64,000 bases of DNA. It comes from Parapristionchus giblindavisi. Taxonomy: Eukaryota > Nematoda > Chromadorea > Rhabditida > Diplogasteridae. Shown here in pieces: positions 53,915-64,000 of this stretch. How positions within the stretch are numbered: position 1 is the stretch's first letter; the number at the start of each line of letters is the position of its first letter. The notes below the pieces were generated by a model. That model was not told the origin of the DNA and did not search any database. It saw only the letters and a program-made list of their open reading frames with translations. The position numbers were made by a program, and so were the translations under genes. The stretch is taken from NCBI GenBank assembly GCA_943737045.1, contig CALSFV010000236.1, forward strand, positions 660,001-724,000, in the 5' to 3' direction.

Positions 53915-56900
53915 ATGAGTGATCTTCGTTTCACCAAACGGAATGAACGGTGTTCTCGAGCTCCAAAGACCACTAATCGATTCTTTCTCCAAGAATCAGG
54001 TAAGCTTGCCTTATCTTTGTTTATTTATTTATTTATTTATTTAACATCAAATACTGACGTTGAATTGCAGGAGATGGAAAACTTATAATAATGAATAGAC
54101 GAAAAGAAACGAATTCTAGAACTTCGATACTCCAGCAGATAAGGTTCATAATTATACGATTGCAATGAGATTAAGCATTAACCCATAATTTCCTTAAAAT
54201 TGTAAATCAGAATTAAAGAGTTAGATTAATGTAAATTATGCAAATTTTTCAAGATTTACTTGTTGAAATTGTTGGCGTAGCGCCCCAAGAGAGAAGTTTT
54301 CGAAAACGATGTAATTATGATAGTATCGCAATTTATAACGTTGAATCACTTTGATACGCTTGCAGCACGGATAACACTGCAAATAGAGTGGAGACAGAAT
54401 TCATGCCTGTTGAATATTTCGATTCAACAGAATATATATTCATAGCTGCCCCTGGAGACTACAATGATTATAATACAATATATAAATATCGATTGGTTAA
54501 TGGAGAGCTCATTAATCACGGTGAATTGGTATGTTTGTGAGCACATCATTTCAATTATAATAGTGATATTAAAAATGTGTCTAGGACCAGGGCCAAACTC
54601 TCGTACGAAATAAACAAGTGTATACGGTCAATATCATTCCACCCTCGCTTACTCTAGTCTTCTGACGTCTCAAAAAATCTTATAATTTCGAAACGGTGTG
54701 TTTGAGAGAACGATCATTCATTGTCAAGACAATTACAATTTACTTATGTTTTGTCATCACCATGAACAAGTGCGAGATGGGAGCAAAGTGTAACGGACAC
54801 GTCAACGTAAATTTTGGTTTGAGTTAGAACCTGATTAGAAAATCCTGATTGTCACAAGGGGTTCGGTAAAAGGTTGCAGTAGCTTTACTACGGTTTCTGC
54901 TTCCTACCCCTATAGACAATCAGAGTTTTCCACTTCGGCCAAAAACATTTCAAAATTTACGTGGAGATGTGCATGAGTAAAATGCAACGACATTTTGCGT
55001 GATGGCGTGATCCCGTTTCACAAATGCACCGCATAAAGTAGTTGTTTTTCTTGCAAGGGAATCCCCTGAGTCCACACAAACCGATCAGGTCCATATTTTT
55101 ACTGGAGGTACACTTCATATAGGGATGATGTTTGGCTGTATCAGAAATTGCTTAGCGCTTAATTGAAATTTTAAATTTATTTTTAAAAATCGACAAAAAA
55201 ATTTATAACGTGCACATCTTTATCAGAAATAACACCATAATATCGTAATCAAAGTGAAAAAAGTCACATATGCAAATTTGATTGCTAAAAATCGTTTTTA
55301 AAAGTGTTTACGCTGTTTTTTGTCGATTTTTAAATTTATTTTAAAATTTCAAAGAAGAGCTAAACAATTTCTGAAACCGCCAAACATCATCCCTCTATGA
55401 AGTGTACCTCCAGTAAAAATTTGGACCTGATCGGCGAGTGTGGCCTCAGGGGATTCCCTTGTTAGATTGCTGTTTGAATTCCGTCGATTCTACGGTTAGA
55501 ACACCTTTTCAAGTTAGAAATAGATTTAAATATTATCCTATTTCATTTCAGCATTGCAAGAAACCCGCCTGTAATTTTACTTCGCTTGGTTCTGACAGAT
55601 TTTTAACAGTAATAAATGGAGAATATATCATTGAATCATTTTCTGGCCAAATACCTCCCGTCAAAATCAATCTACCGATTGATATGCGAGAATCATATAA
55701 ATTATATATCGTTGGGTAAGTTTTCAAGCTTTTAAATTATTTGTTGGAATACATATGACCTTATGATCGTTGCTAGGGAATTATTTAGACTTTTCTTCGC
55801 ATTTGAAATCATGAATTTATTATCATTCTTACATTATATATTTGTATTCCTTAAATTAATCTCTTTGTAAATGATGCACAACACACTACAATATTTTATG
55901 GATTAGATTTATTCTTCGATATTTATGAAAAATTTCAGTAATGAAATATATTCATTCAACTACGATCAAGATCTCACCCAATTGATGTGCTATAATTACG
56001 AAACAGGAACATCGAATATTTATACAACAATTTTGGTTGGTCTCTAGATATAAAAATTTTTTCGTTATATCAAAATTATTAACAGTACACAAAGGAGAAT
56101 GCGAATAGAGTGTGCCTCGCTAATGGAAAACTTTACTACTCCGATCGCAGAGAAATCATTGAATTCGACACACAAACGAAGACAGCGAGGAAAATTAAGA
56201 CAAAGTATGTTTAACTTTTATAGAATTGAAGTTATATACTTTTCTGACAAAGTGATTGAGTTTCGTCCGAATTAGCATCTCGGATAGAAGTCAAGAACCA
56301 ATTTCAGTATGAATTGCTATATTCAAATTGTTGGAATAAGTAAACAGAATGAACTTGTCGTTTCCGCTATGAACCATGACGGGTATAGCTTCTGGTCTGT
56401 TAATCTTGTAAGTTCTTCGAACATTGATTCACTTCTGAGATCCTCAATAGTCCTTTCAAATTTGCCAATTTGATATCAATTTATTTACTATGTTAGCATA
56501 ATCTCACACATTTTGACGAAAACTTAATGCATCGTTGCATTTGCCTTACGTGCTGCCTACGCCGTAACTTCCTCAGCTGCGTCTTTGTCGTTGCGGCGGA
56601 GGTTACGGCGTAGGCACGTAAGGCAAATGTAACGCTGCACAACAAAACATTCCCAACTTGTTTACTTGTAAGGTTAATGTAAAAGTTGACAGATAACTTG
56701 GAATTATGAATGTACCTAATTTTAAAAAAATTGGCATAATTTATGTTATTTGCCATGACTCAACGCATCAATGTGCGAATGTGATAAAGATTATTATTAT
56801 TTATTATTATGTTATTTCAGGATACACTCCCACCAATGGATGTGCCTACCACAGTACGCGGTCGAGCGGTAAGTTAAAATAGATAAGCTTCTACTATATC

Positions 56901-59900
56901 TGAAATTGAAGTCTGAAAATTGATGAAACAAACACATCTACAAATGAAAAAAAATAGAAAAAAAAACAAAAGAACTTGATATTTTCGGCGTTATTTCAAT
57001 TGAAACAGCAATGTGCATTGTTGAGTTATTACGCTGATCTATAATGTTCTCGGGGAATCGAATTCGTGTGCAAAAATTACTGATCTCGCGCGCTTACTAC
57101 TATACCACAGTTCGGTTGAAAATGAGAATCTAACCTTTCGCCCTCATCCCCTTATACCCGTATCCACTTATCGAGGGCTGTGACGGGTTGTCCTTTACGT
57201 CTTAGCCCGTGGGGGGCGATCATTTCGGCAACGATCATTTCGGCAACGGATCATAAATCTGTTGGAACTCTCCCTCCTTGTCTCACTCTCCCTCCTTGTC
57301 TCACTCTCCCTCCTTGTCTCACTCTCCCTCCTTGTCTCGCGCTGAGAGGTGTTGCTTCCTATCTCTCTCTATCAATCGATATCTCTATTTTTGTCTTTAT
57401 TTTCTCCTAATTTCCTTTATTTGAATCTTTTTTTTAACTTTCCCTGACTTTTCTTTTCTTTATTTTCTCATCCTTACTCTTATCCTCCCATCCATTATGT
57501 CCTCTACCCCAACTTCACTTCTATTCTTAATTCTCTCTCACATTTCCCCCATCTTTCCTCTTCATCTATGCAGTCTGCGCCTCTTTTCTCTACTCCTCTT
57601 GGTCATAAACGTGATAAACGTGTTGCTGTTCAGCCCCCCCTCATCATTGAGATCAGAATTGGCACCTGGGGTTCTCCCTGCTGATCCCTTTGATGCTTCT
57701 ATTCTCTTATCGGTAATCGCTGAAAGATTGAAAACTCAGCCTTTGAGTGATAATGATCATACAGATCATATCCTCTTGGCAACTTGTGGTTATGTCATTC
57801 AGCAACTCGATAAGTGTCAAGCTGCTCAAGTCTCAATTGACGAGAGTATCGAGACCGATAAGAGAATGAGAAGTGCTGTTGTGGAGCATCTCCCCGAGAG
57901 CACCAAGACACTGGCAAGTGAGCGAGTGGATGAGGACCATGTGAAGGTCACTCGATTACTCGATATTGCTGGTGTCGAGGTGAGACCTCTCGCCATCTAC
58001 CGGATGGGCAGCAAGCGGGATACCAAGAATGGATCGGTGCCTCCGCCTCGTCCAATCAAGGTCTTTTTTCCGTGCCGATCGGCTCAGATTGCGTTCGTTC
58101 GTTCATCCACCACTATTCGTGCTGATCCCGCCTATGACAAAGTCTATGTCCGCCCCTCGCTCACGGCTGAGGAAAGGAAGGCGGCATACGAACTGAGGCA
58201 GAAAAGGGATCTCATGAAGAAGAGTGGCAAAGATGTGGTCATATTCGATGGCCGCATTATCGATCGTTCTGAGCTTGACCAGGCCAAGAAGCTGAAAAAG
58301 CAGGGCCGTGCCACTATCTCTCAATCAAACTAAGTAGTTCTGCTTGTACAAATTCTGCTCACTTTACTGCGCTATATCACAATTGTAGATCACTTCTGAA
58401 CAAACTCGTAGCATTCCGAACACTTCTGTCTACAACCACTCCTGATATCGTATTTTGTACTGAGACTTGGCTCTCCCCAAAAACATCCTCATCCTTATTG
58501 ATTGGTAGTCTGCCATATATTGCAATTCGTAATGATCGTCGCTCTCGTGGAGGCGGTGTAGCTATTATCCTCCGTGATCATATTCCTTACTCTGTTATTT
58601 CTGCAACCCATCCAGATTGTGAAACGTTATGTATTGTCCTCCTTACCAATTCATCATGTTTTATTCGTGTTTGTTTAGTCTATAGACCACCAAGTTATCC
58701 TACCTGTAGAACTGAAACATTAATTGAACATATTTCGTCCCTTGTCTCATTATCTCCCCACCCTTTCATTCTGATTGGTGACCTAAACTGTGACTCCTTA
58801 TCGACCCCATCGAACCCATCAGACAAGCTCCTTAGTTCTTTTCTCTCAGTATCTTCTCTCATCCATTTGCACCACTTCCCTACTAGAAATAACCGATCAA
58901 TTGATTGGATATGTTCTCATGATCAGACCACAGTATCTTCCGTTAAACTCATTCCCCCTTTCGTCTCTAGTGATCATAATGGCCTATCTTTCAACATCAT
59001 GTCTTCATTTACTCCTCCCGCCCAATCCCTCGTACGTGACTACGCTCGTGCTGATTTTACATCTATGTCATCCTTCTTTTCATCTATTGATTGGTTGTCA
59101 CTCTTTAAAGATTGTATACATATTGACGATGTATACGCTTTATTCTGTTCACATGTACAACTTGCCATTGACACTTTTGTACCATACCGTATACCACGTA
59201 GTCATAGTTCGTCCTACCCTCCTCATATTCGTCGATTGATTGAACACAGAAACGCCCTTTTTGATAAGATATCTAACCCTTCCGTTCGCTTTCTATTCGA
59301 GCAATCTAGTAAGGACTTGTTGTTTCTAATTAACAAATGGAATCGATATTGTGAAAGAAAAAAATTATCGCGTACCCATGACCTTTACAGACATATTGCA
59401 TCCCTTACCAAATCAAAGACCTCATATACCCACACTTTAATAGATCAATTTGGAAATAAATATGTTGAACCAATTAATAAAGCAAATCTGTTAGCCAATG
59501 AATTCTTTTCTCATTTTGTTCAAGATGATGGCACTGCTCCTACTATGTATTCATACCCTATCAATGCTCAATTGTCATCTTTTACTTTCTTTCCTTTTGA
59601 AGTGTCTCGTGCCCTTCGTAAGCTAAAACCAACATGTTCTACCTCTTATGATTCTATCCCCCAGATTATTCTTAATCGTTGTTCTGAATCCTTATCACTC
59701 CCACTAGCTGATATATTCAACCTTAGTCTGTCGACCTCTACCGTACCCTCGTTATGGAAAAGATCCCTTGTTACACCAATTCCCAAACCTGGAAAAGACC
59801 ATTCTCTCCCATCATCTTATCGACCAATATCTATATCATCACCAGTTTCTAAGACCATGGAGAGACTGGTCAAGTCCAAACTCCTCCCATTCCTTCTTGA

Positions 59901-62900
59901 TAATAATGTTATACCATCATATCAGCACGGTTTTCGATCTCAGGCATCCATTATATCCAATCTCCTTCTATGTCAAAATGACTGGTCATCTGCCCTTTCC
60001 AATGGCCTCACAACAGATATTCTTTACCTTGATTTTTCGCGTGCATTTGATACCGTATCCCATACCAAACTTATCGCCAAATGTTCCCATTACGGTATCT
60101 CAGGACCTCTTCTCCATTGGCTCAATTCATTCCTTACTGATCGTCAATTCAGTGTTCGATTAGATGGTATTTTGTCTGACTTTCACCCTGTTGTGTCTGG
60201 AGTACCCCAAGGCTCCGTTCTCGGTCCCATCCTCTTTATACTATACATTGCTGATATCTCATATTGCCTATCCTCGTTCCCAAATGTTAAGATTCAAGCA
60301 TACGCTGATGACATTAAACTGTATGTATCCTTTGATAAGTCTTCCCATCCCTCTGTTTCCTCTGAATTCCAAAATGCCATTAATTCTTTCCATGAGTGGA
60401 CTGTTATCAATCAATTATCTCTTTCTGCTCCAAAGTGTCATTTAATTCGTATCGGTTCTCGCTCGCTGATCTCTACCTACTCTATCAATAATTCTCCTCT
60501 TGAGTTCTTGTCCCAAGTGCGCGACTTAGGTGTTCAAATATTGTCCACTCTTCGTCCCAGTGCTTCCATTGATGATAGAATAACTAAGTCTCAAATTGCT
60601 CTTCATCTTCTCCTCAAAGCTGTCTCTGTAAACTCTCCTGAAATATTAGTTAAATGCTATATTATCTACGTCCTTCCTCATCTCTCATTTGCATCATCTT
60701 TCTGGTATCCTATCACGTCTAAAGACAGTCTTCGTCTTGAAAAGGTTCAACGCCTTTTTACTCGTATTGTCTTCTATCGTTGCTTCCACGTTTCTCCTGA
60801 ATCTCTTCCTTCTTATCCTGATAGATTGAAAGCACTCTCAATGAAGCCTCTAAGTGAGCAAAGGGTGGTAAGTGATCTTCTCCTCGCGAGAAAGATACTT
60901 TATGGAGAGTCGATCATTCCGATCGAAACATTCTTTAGATTTCAGCCGACCCGACCCCGTAGCTTCTCTTATGGCCTCTCATTAGAGTTCACTAGAAATA
61001 GTATTAGATATAACTCTTTCCCCCTGAGAGTTATTAGATGGCTGAATAGATTACCCCCTAGTATATTATCAGCCGAGTCACATTCGCAGTTCAAATCGTT
61101 ATTAATGAATAGTGAATACCCTACTCTTTTTGCATCCTAGTTATTCATCTTTTCTCTTTTTGACCCAGTAGCTCCTACCATTCCCCAATTGCATCTCTCA
61201 TTGTAAGACCATCTTAGAAATTCAATCGTGTCACACAATAACATCGGCCTCCTCCACCGATTATTCTATGCACTACTCACTATTGGTGCTACTATCTCTA
61301 ATCCTTACAAGTCCTGCTCGGTTCCAGCACTTCATCTATGTATCGGACCAGTGACACGTGCGAGGGATGCTCCCATCAATGAGAGATACCCCCCCCCCTT
61401 TCTGCCCCATTCTATCATTCTTTCCTTCTTCTTTCCCATATAGTCAATCCCTGCCCAAATTTACCCTCTTTCAATATAAATTTATGTCGAGAGTGTTATG
61501 TGATCTATTCTCTTTGATTTACAAACCTGTATTGTTTCATGCTGAGCATGTCGATAAATATATATGATCTCGCGCGCTTACTACTATACCACAGTTCGGT
61601 TGAAAATGAGAATCTAACCTTTCGCCCTCATCCCCTTATACCCGTATCCACTTATCGAGGGCTGTGACGGGTTGTCCTTTACGTCTTAGCCCGTGGGGGG
61701 CGATCATTTCGGCAACGATCATTTCGGCAACGGATCATAAATCTGTTGGAAGATGGCCTATGGCAACAAAAGTTGTATCATTGTTATTAGTGGGGGTGTA
61801 CGGTATTGTGCTACCGTAACCGTCGGGAATCGCGAACTGATTTTTTTCTTTCGACCCATGACCCGGGGTTCATGGTTGAAAATGGCCGAAGTCGAAAAAT
61901 TCATGATGCTCCGAGACCAAATACTGGTAGCTATTATATGAATAGTGACCAAACTTTTATCTTTCTGGATACCGTAACCCGAACTACCGTAATCGAACCG
62001 GGATTTGAGTGAATTTCACTATAATATAGTAGGGTACGGTAGCTAGATTACGGTAGTTGGGGTTACGGTATCCAGAAAGATAAAAGGTGGCTCACTATTG
62101 ATATAATGGCAACTAGTATTTGGTCTCGGAGCATCATGAATTTTTCGACTTCGGTCATTTTCAACCATGAACCCATGGGTCGTGGGTCGAATGAAAAAAA
62201 TCAGTTCGCGATTCCCGACGGTTACGGTAGCACAATACCGTACACCCCCACTGATAACAATGATACAACTTTTGTTGCCATAGGCCATCTACCAACAGAT
62301 TTATGATACGTTGCCGAAATGATCGTTGCCGAAATGATCGCCCCCCTAGCCCGTGAGTAGGTTCACTATTTTTGACTAAATTGTCCTTCTCTAACCACCG
62401 GCCAATATATAATTTGCTGATCAGCCGAATAATACGGGTCACCCCACATATTTCAAGCAGAACACTCTGAAAAACCTTATGCATTATATTATTTTCCTAG
62501 GCTTCACCTTCGCGCTCGGAATTTGGTTCAAGGAGGAGAAGTCGTTCACGAGTACGATTTCCCGAGAATACTCCGTATAATGTAATGTTGCAATTTTTTT
62601 GTAAAACCATATTTATTCCAAGATTAATTCCTATTTTAGACTAGTATTCCATAACTTTATGTAAAAGTGATGTCCATACAACTTTTCCCTAGCAAACACA
62701 AGACAATAAACAACTGTAAAATTGTATTGCATTGAATAATAAGTGATTTATACATATTTTAGAGTGACATTCCAATTCCAGCCCCGCGAAATCGAGCAGT
62801 AAGTCAATTAGTTTATGATAATTAAATCAAATTGTTATAAAACTTTTAACCTAGCCGTCGCTTTCCCGCTCGGAGCGTGGATCCAATCATGGAGGAAACT

Positions 62901-63743
62901 CGCATCAATTCGAGAATGAAAATGAAAGGATTAAACTTCAGAATATTCAAGTAAATAACGTTTTTTTTTAAAAATATTTATCCAATCTTCATTATCTGCA
63001 GCAAATCAATAACCAACTCAGAAGAAGTGTCACTGATCTAACGATTGTGAGTATTTTACTTATCAATTTATATATACATTATGTATTTATCTTTAACGAT
63101 AAACAAAGAGGGGTGAAGGCGAAAATCAATAAAATAATAAGATAAATGAGGCAATAAGGAAAGGCTGATTCAAATGGGGACTTCAGTAGAGAGCATGATA
63201 AAGACGCAGACAATCATAAATATTTAAACTAAGCATTTACGCACTCCTCAATTTCAGAACGATGTGCCTCAACAGAGAAATTTAGTTCGTTTTGATGATA
63301 ATTCCACGTCTCCCGCTCAACCTATTTCAAACCTAAATGATAGAATCGAAGTGGTTAGCTGACAAAGAGAATCTTACTGTTGAATGCTAAACATTTCAGC
63401 AGATCAATCAATCAAGCCAAAATTCTTCTTGTAATGGTATCTCTATCTACGAAAATCTACTCAGAAGAAGAATTATTCGCCTCAAATTCTTGAGAAGTAG
63501 AATTATTATTGTTTTTCAAACATCATTCTTGTTATTTTAGGTAAAATGCCTCAGAATGAGCAAGATGTTAGACAACTCATTGGAAAATACTTCGGTTCTT
63601 TTCTCGCAGATCGAATCGAACAATCATTGTCTCCGAATAATGATAATGTTGTGGATATTGTTATGTGTAGAACTAAGGACCAAGAAGATCTATATAATAA
63701 AATAATAGAGAAGTTTGTAGTTACACAAATAAAAATTCCCTAG
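53915..63743 (+). CDS. Unknown protein with propeller-like repeats and Arg/Ser-rich tail (477 aa)
   Basis: Fifteen exons: 53915-53999, 54071-54143, 54366-54528, 55552-55715, 55939-56035, 56086-56204, 56308-56407, 56821-56868, 62501-62574, 62765-62798, 62855-62950, 63002-63046, 63258-63353, 63400-63436, 63541-63743. All are GT-AG and in phase (1434 nt). I do not recognise the family. Residues about 55-270 show repeated strands of the kelch/propeller type (EYIFIAAPGDYND..YKYRLVNGEL; EIYSFNYDQDLTQL; NGKLYYSDRREIIEFDTQT). Residues 284-350 are Arg/Ser/Pro-rich (SRSEFGSRRRSRSRVRFPE), and the C-terminus (about 410-477) is a charged helix-forming segment. There is no signal peptide. The 5.6-kb eighth intron contains the LINE and fold-back MITE. 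The phase match across that intron is the main support for joining the halves; two separate genes remain possible. Confidence 0.65.
55050..55462. repeat. Palindromic MITE in intron 3 of the propeller gene
   Basis: AAGGGAATCCCCTGAG...CTGGAGGTACACTTCATAT is mirrored by ATGAAGTGTACCTCCAG...CTCAGGGGATTCCCTT; arms of about 145 bp. Confidence 0.75.
56525..56640. repeat. Short palindrome in intron 7
   Basis: GCATTTGCCTTACGTGC...CCTACGCCGTAAC and GTTACGGCGTAGG..GCACGTAAGGCAAATG pair around a loop of about 30 bp. Confidence 0.7.
57030..57110 (-). repeat. tRNA-like SINE relic at the LINE target
   Basis: On the minus strand CTGTGGTATAGTAG and GAATTCGATTCCCC have tRNA-box spacing. Its first half lies within the duplicated target and so also appears at 61565-61600. 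Confidence 0.45.
57081..57267. repeat. Left copy of a 187-bp target-site duplication
   Basis: Identical in length and, by eye, in sequence to 61565-61751. It includes the tRNA-like relic, the pre-insertion flank and the first about 55 bp of the fold-back MITE. Confidence 0.85.
57263..57340 (+). repeat. 18-bp tandem repeat at the LINE 5' end
   Basis: CTCCCTCCTTGTCTCACT repeats four times directly after the target duplication, forming the start of the element; it may act as its promoter or 5' UTR. Confidence 0.75.
57497..58333 (+). CDS. LINE ORF1 protein (RNA-binding type)
   Basis: The open frame is 278 codons. From about residue 50 on it resembles nematode LINE ORF1 proteins: HILLATCGYVIQQLD, then VRPLAIYRMGSK, PPRPIKVFFPCRSAQ, YDKVYVRPSLTAEERKAAY and a lysine-rich tail. 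The first 50 residues are oddly hydrophobic. In the neighbouring frame an ATG at 57568 starts a charged segment (GHKRDKRVAV) that would join the same body if the C7 run at about 57636 were one base different, so the true N-terminus may be there and broken by an indel. Confidence 0.7.
   Translation: MSSTPTSLLFLILSHISPIFPLHLCSLRLFSLLLLVINVINVLLFSPPSSLRSELAPGVLPADPFDASILLSVIAERLKTQPLSDNDHTDHILLATCGYVIQQLDKCQAAQVSIDESIETDKRMRSAVVEHLPESTKTLASERVDEDHVKVTRLLDIAGVEVRPLAIYRMGSKRDTKNGSVPPPRPIKVFFPCRSAQIAFVRSSTTIRADPAYDKVYVRPSLTAEERKAAYELRQKRDLMKKSGKDVVIFDGRIIDRSELDQAKKLKKQGRATISQSN
58279..61140 (+). CDS. LINE ORF2: endonuclease and reverse transcriptase
   Basis: The frame is open from 58279 for about 950 codons. 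Endonuclease motifs in order: NCRSLLNKL, PDIVFCTETWL, RGGGVAII, LIGDLNCD, SSDHNGLSF. Reverse transcriptase motifs: SYRPISI, YQHGFR, YLDFSRAFDTV, GVPQGSVLGPILF, YADDIKLY (catalytic Asp pair). A C-terminal WLNRLPPSIL segment follows. No in-frame ATG precedes the endonuclease; the first lies near 58998. The frame overlaps ORF1 by about 50 nt in the -1 register, with an AAAAAG at 58295-58300 as a possible slip site. Confidence 0.9.
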   Translation, partial: PGQEAEKAGPCHYLSIKLSSSACTNSAHFTALYHNCRSLLNKLVAFRTLLSTTTPDIVFCTETWLSPKTSSSLLIGSLPYIAIRNDRRSRGGGVAIILRDHIPYSVISATHPDCETLCIVLLTNSSCFIRVCLVYRPPSYPTCRTETLIEHISSLVSLSPHPFILIGDLNCDSLSTPSNPSDKLLSSFLSVSSLIHLHHFPTRNNRSIDWICSHDQTTVSSVKLIPPFVSSDHNGLSFNIMSSFTPPAQSLVRDYARADFTSMSSFFSSIDWLSLFKDCIHIDDVYALFCSHVQLAIDTFVPYRIPRSHSSSYPPHIRRLIEHRNALFDKISNPSVRFLFEQSSKDLLFLINKWNRYCERKKLSRTHDLYRHIASLTKSKTSYTHTLIDQFGNKYVEPINKANLLANEFFSHFVQDDGTAPTMYSYPINAQLSSFTFFPFEVSRALRKLKPTCSTSYDSIPQIILNRCSESLSLPLADIFNLSLSTSTVPSLWKRSLVTPIPKPGKDHSLPSSYRPISISSPVSKTMERLVKSKLLPFLLDNNVIPSYQHGFRSQASIISNLLLCQNDWSSALSNGLTTDILYLDFSRAFDTVSHTKLIAKCSHYGISGPLLHWLNSFLTDRQFSVRLDGILSDFHPVVSGVPQGSVLGPILFILYIADISYCLSSFPNVKIQAYADDIKLYVSFDKSSHPSVSSEFQNAINSFHEWTVINQLSLSAPKCHLIRIGSRSLISTYSINNSPLEFLSQVRDLGVQILSTLRPSASIDDRITKSQIALHLLLKAVSVNSPEILVKCYIIYVLPHLSFASSFWYPITSKDSLRLEKVQRLFTRIVFYRCFHVSPESLPSYPDRLKALSMKPLSEQRVVSDLLLARKILYGESIIPIETFFRFQPTRPRSFSYGLSLEFTRNSIRYNSFPLRVIRWLNRLPPSILSAESHSQFKSLLMNSEYPTLFAS
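61565..61751. repeat. Right copy of the 187-bp target-site duplication
   Basis: Starts TGATCTCGCGCGC and ends CTGTTGGAA like 57081-57267, then continues into the uninterrupted fold-back MITE. Confidence 0.85.
61696..62346. mobile_element. Mutator-like fold-back MITE with 9-bp target duplication
   Basis: A palindrome of 651 bp: GGGGGCGATCATTTCGGCAACG at the left, its complement at the right, arms of about 300 bp with TACGGTA-rich interiors. TAGCCCGTG lies on both sides (61687-61695, 62347-62355). Ends contain two tandem GATCATTTCGGCAAC units. Half-copies adjoin the CKS genes. Confidence 0.8.
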
Positions 63744-63789
63744 TATCGTCTTATTACGGATTTCTTCCCTCATATGTATGGAAATGTAT

Positions 63790-64000
63790 TACAGTGTAGG
63801 CAACAAGTCTCCGGCCACTTTTACATTTTTTTATAACTTTTGATCCAGGAAAGCAATCAAGCTGATCTTTTCAGTCAATGTACAGAATTTGATAAGGAAT
63901 GCAACCATGCTGTGTTTGTGATATTACATTAGTTCATTATTGCGTAGTGATGACGCAATAGAATTACACTTTTTTGAAAATTTTTATTTCTTTAGTCGAA
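63790..64000. mobile_element. Tc1/mariner-type element end (runs off the window)
   Basis: TACAGTGTAGGCAACAAGTC...AGGAAAGCAATCAAGCTGATC matches the sequence at 46599-46800 in the centre of the fold-back at 45970-48184. A TA start fits Tc1/mariner. Confidence 0.6.

Larger units (their letters stand above)
57268..61564 (+). mobile_element. Full-length two-ORF non-LTR retrotransposon (CR1/Jockey-like LINE)
   Basis: A 4.3-kb element with a 5' tandem repeat, an ORF1, and an ORF2 with apurinic-type endonuclease and reverse transcriptase. It ends ATAAATATATA just before the right target copy. Exact 187-bp flanking duplications and a long open ORF2 show that insertion was recent. It interrupts a fold-back MITE within an intron of the propeller gene, same strand as the gene. 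Confidence 0.85.

Noticed and set aside
58790..60445. Three further long plus-strand frames inside the LINE
   Set aside because: Out-of-frame shadows of ORF2, which carries all endonuclease and reverse transcriptase motifs.

Overview
The window is nuclear DNA of an animal, almost certainly a nematode. The evidence is many short exons (mostly 40-170 nt) with GT-AG introns, trans-splice-like acceptors lying 1-20 nt upstream of several ATGs, a CKS protein closest in my recollection to Caenorhabditis CKS-1, and introns and intergenic DNA crowded with small palindromic transposons. A diplogastrid such as Pristionchus fits the exon style, but the genus is a guess.

Left part (1-17.3 kb, minus strand): two tandem, diverged genes of the PRC1/Ase1/MAP65 family of microtubule bundlers used in cytokinesis. 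The left copy (917-6628) runs off the window or is truncated; the right copy (8447-17272) is complete at 19 exons and 584 aa. Their introns hold MITEs with 9-bp target duplications and a 1.6-kb fold-back Tc1-like element.

Centre-left (17.7-27.6 kb, plus strand): a complete 25-exon, 778-aa NOC3L gene (ribosome biogenesis), divergent from the complete PRC1 gene across a 425-bp shared promoter region.

Centre (28-53 kb): a cluster of small secreted-protein genes, called PNS here. Each has a signal-peptide exon, a cysteine-rich PAN-like module in two exons, then three further exons. PNS1, PNS4 and PNS8 are intact; PNS7 and PNS5 lack 5' exons; PNS2a/2b are frameshifted; PNS3 is cut by a mariner remnant; PNS6 and smaller pieces are relics. 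Inside the cluster lies a near-perfect inverted duplication (arms about 31432-35039 and 40001-44312). In each arm the first intron of the PNS2 pseudogene carries an intact, intronless CKS gene, and that unit is itself bounded by inverted repeats. A transposon-derived half-palindrome abuts the CKS 5' end. PNS2, PNS3, PNS4 and PNS8 share an intron ending in AA instead of AG.

Right part (53.9-63.7 kb, plus strand): a 15-exon gene for a 477-aa protein with propeller-like repeats and an Arg/Ser-rich tail. Its eighth intron is swollen to 5.6 kb by a full-length non-LTR retrotransposon (57268-61564) flanked by an exact 187-bp target duplication, followed by a 651-bp Mutator-like fold-back MITE.

Stretches not assigned to genes are mostly MITEs, tRNA-derived SINEs, simple repeats and gene relics. 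I saw no CRISPR array, no functional tRNA and no rRNA.
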